A DNA stretch of 14,410 nucleotides, taken from positions 1-14,410 of the forward strand of contig CAMWRN010000034.1 of assembly GCA_947176675.1 (NCBI GenBank), written 5' to 3'. Positions 13,481 to 14,410 of the stretch are shown here, one piece after another (position 1 is the stretch's first letter; every line of letters begins with the position of its first letter). This stretch comes from an uncultured Clostridia bacterium. Lineage in GTDB: Bacteria; Bacillota; Clostridia; Oscillospirales; Ruminococcaceae. Under the pieces are notes generated by a model. That model saw only the letters and a list, made by a program, of their open reading frames with translations. It did not search any database and was not told the origin of the DNA. The position numbers were made by a program, and so were the translations under genes.

Positions 13481-14152
13481 TCACCCCCTTTCAGCGTCAG
13501 CCACACATTTTCTGTAATCCACCTCGCATATTTTCGCAATGTGTTCACATAACTGCTCCGGTATTTTGGCTCTCTCCTTTGAATTTTTCAATCCCTGCGT
13601 ACCCGTTTTGCTCCCTCTCGGCGCGGCGGTATGACAGCCGTCGCCGTTGCGGCACATCGGTCTGAAATTCGGGACAGGGTAGTTCGTCCATATATCGGTG
13701 GGCTTCATTCTCGCGTCACCGTACTGACAGTAAGTTACCGTGTGCCGCGGCAAGCCTTTCATATACTCCATTTTTCTCAGCCCGCCGCGGGGATTTTCAA
13801 TAAAGAAGTATTTTGGGTCAAGCTCGCTTATGAGCTGCAAAACGTGACGATTTACCTTGTCGCAGAACTTGGCGTAATCGCTGACCGCATCAAGACTTCC
13901 CGTTACGGGATTTTTAGTTCTGTGACGGCTTATCGCCGCGATTGAAAATGTGGAGCAGTCGGGACTTGCCCATATCACGTCGGGTCTGCCGAAAAGGTCA
14001 AGTATCTGCTGTGAAGTGACATTCAAGATATCGTCGTAAAGGTCGATATTTTCAAAGTCCTTATTCCATTCAACGCTGAAAACCTTATGCCCCCGTTTTT
14101 CAAACGCCTTTCCAACGGAACGGGTGCCGGCAAACAGTTCAAGTAATTTCAT
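13481..14152 (-). CDS. Short phage-type Dcm-like cytosine methyltransferase
   Basis: A 223-residue protein with C5-methyltransferase motifs: I LLELFAGTRSVGKAF (3-17), a Glu-Trp-Asn at the end of strand 2 (EWN 28-30), IV SPDCSTFS (63-70, probable catalytic Cys66, with PDC in place of the usual PPC/PCQ), VI ENPRGG (119-124) and an RMKPTDIWTN segment (148-157) in the motif VIII region. A Cys/His-containing stretch (MCRNGDGCH) and a PRGSKTGTQG loop follow, then KIPEQLCEHIA, which resembles motif X. The target-recognition domain is very small or missing, as in phage-borne relatives. The ATG has AAGGGGG 6 bases away. Its partner subunit or specificity cannot be seen here. Confidence 0.85.
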   Translation of the reverse strand: MKLLELFAGTRSVGKAFEKRGHKVFSVEWNKDFENIDLYDDILNVTSQQILDLFGRPDVIWASPDCSTFSIAAISRHRTKNPVTGSLDAVSDYAKFCDKVNRHVLQLISELDPKYFFIENPRGGLRKMEYMKGLPRHTVTYCQYGDARMKPTDIWTNYPVPNFRPMCRNGDGCHTAAPRGSKTGTQGLKNSKERAKIPEQLCEHIAKICEVDYRKCVADAERG

Positions 14153-14183
14153 TTCTCACCCCCTTTGCAACGAGTGAGAATTT

Positions 14184-14410
14184 TTACTGCATTTTTAATT
14201 CCTGCTCTATTTCCTCCCGCGCCCGAATATCCAGCTTGGAAATCGTTTCCGACATCGCCTCAACGCCGTGCAGATCGCGCTCGACAAAGGCTTTGTTCGT
14301 ATCGGTGTACCCGACTCTCCATGCGCTTTCTATCTGCTCGCACAGCTCGTTTACCCGCGAGATTTTGTCGTCGGGGAGAAGACGTCCGCAGACCGTTTTT
14401 GAAATTTCCA
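14184..14410 (-). CDS. C-terminal part of an unrecognised gene (5' end outside window)
   Basis: The last 74 codons of a frame entering from the right edge and ending at TAA 14184-14186. The visible part is charged, soluble and largely helical (RVNELCEQIESAWR, KAFVERDLHGVEAM, REEIEQELKMQ). Codon use is like the neighbours and the frame stays open to the window edge, while the other two minus-strand frames have stops. A 31-base gap with the ribosome binding site of the next gene follows. No family recognised. Confidence 0.65.
   Translation of the reverse strand, partial: EISKTVCGRLLPDDKISRVNELCEQIESAWRVGYTDTNKAFVERDLHGVEAMSETISKLDIRAREEIEQELKMQ

Overview
The window reads as part of a mobile or accessory region from a low-to-mid GC, monoderm Firmicute, most likely a gut Clostridia/Ruminococcus-type organism. 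This is inferred from strong GGAGG-type ribosome binding sites, a SpoVG-family protein, an AbrB-like protein and a Tad apparatus with no secretin gene. Every gene I can support is on the minus strand, so transcription runs from 14410 down to 1. Neighbouring genes mostly abut or overlap (ATGA and TAATG junctions). No rRNA, tRNA, CRISPR array, transposase, integrase, relaxase or coupling protein is visible, and no stretch above 300 bases lacks a gene.

Right part (14410 to about 9958), a phage/ICE-like regulatory and modification block: the 3' end of an unrecognised gene; a short Dcm-like cytosine methyltransferase without a recognisable target-recognition domain; a full C5-cytosine methyltransferase whose reading frame has no standard start codon before motif I; a 184-base gap with two inverted repeats; a D12-class Dam-like adenine methyltransferase; an AbrB/MazE-like small DNA-binding protein; a BRO-N/KilAC antirepressor-like protein; and a small conserved protein of mobile elements. 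No restriction endonuclease accompanies the three methyltransferases.

Middle part (about 9963 to 8390), a pilin cassette: two copies of a 72-residue Flp-like prepilin, identical in protein sequence, flank a tiny two-membrane-segment protein and a SpoVG homologue. An A24-type prepilin peptidase follows the second copy.

Left part (8376 to 22), the rest of a Tad-type pilus/secretion machine in canonical order: CpaB (SAF domain), a CpaE/TadZ-like ATPase, TadA/CpaF ATPase, TadB, TadC, two TadE-like single-membrane-segment proteins, a membrane-anchored Thr/Pro/Glu-rich protein, and, after an intrinsic terminator, a large secreted tryptophan-rich protein. A ribosome binding site at the left edge suggests the operon continues.

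Taken together, the peptidase would process the prepilins, TadA would power assembly on the TadB/TadC platform, CpaE and CpaB would position the machine, and the terminal secreted proteins would be exposed or displayed at the surface. The most unusual points are the Tad pilus linked to a mobile-type methyltransferase block, the duplicated pilin with only silent changes, an Asp at +5 shared by two predicted peptidase substrates, and the missing start codon of the larger cytosine methyltransferase.
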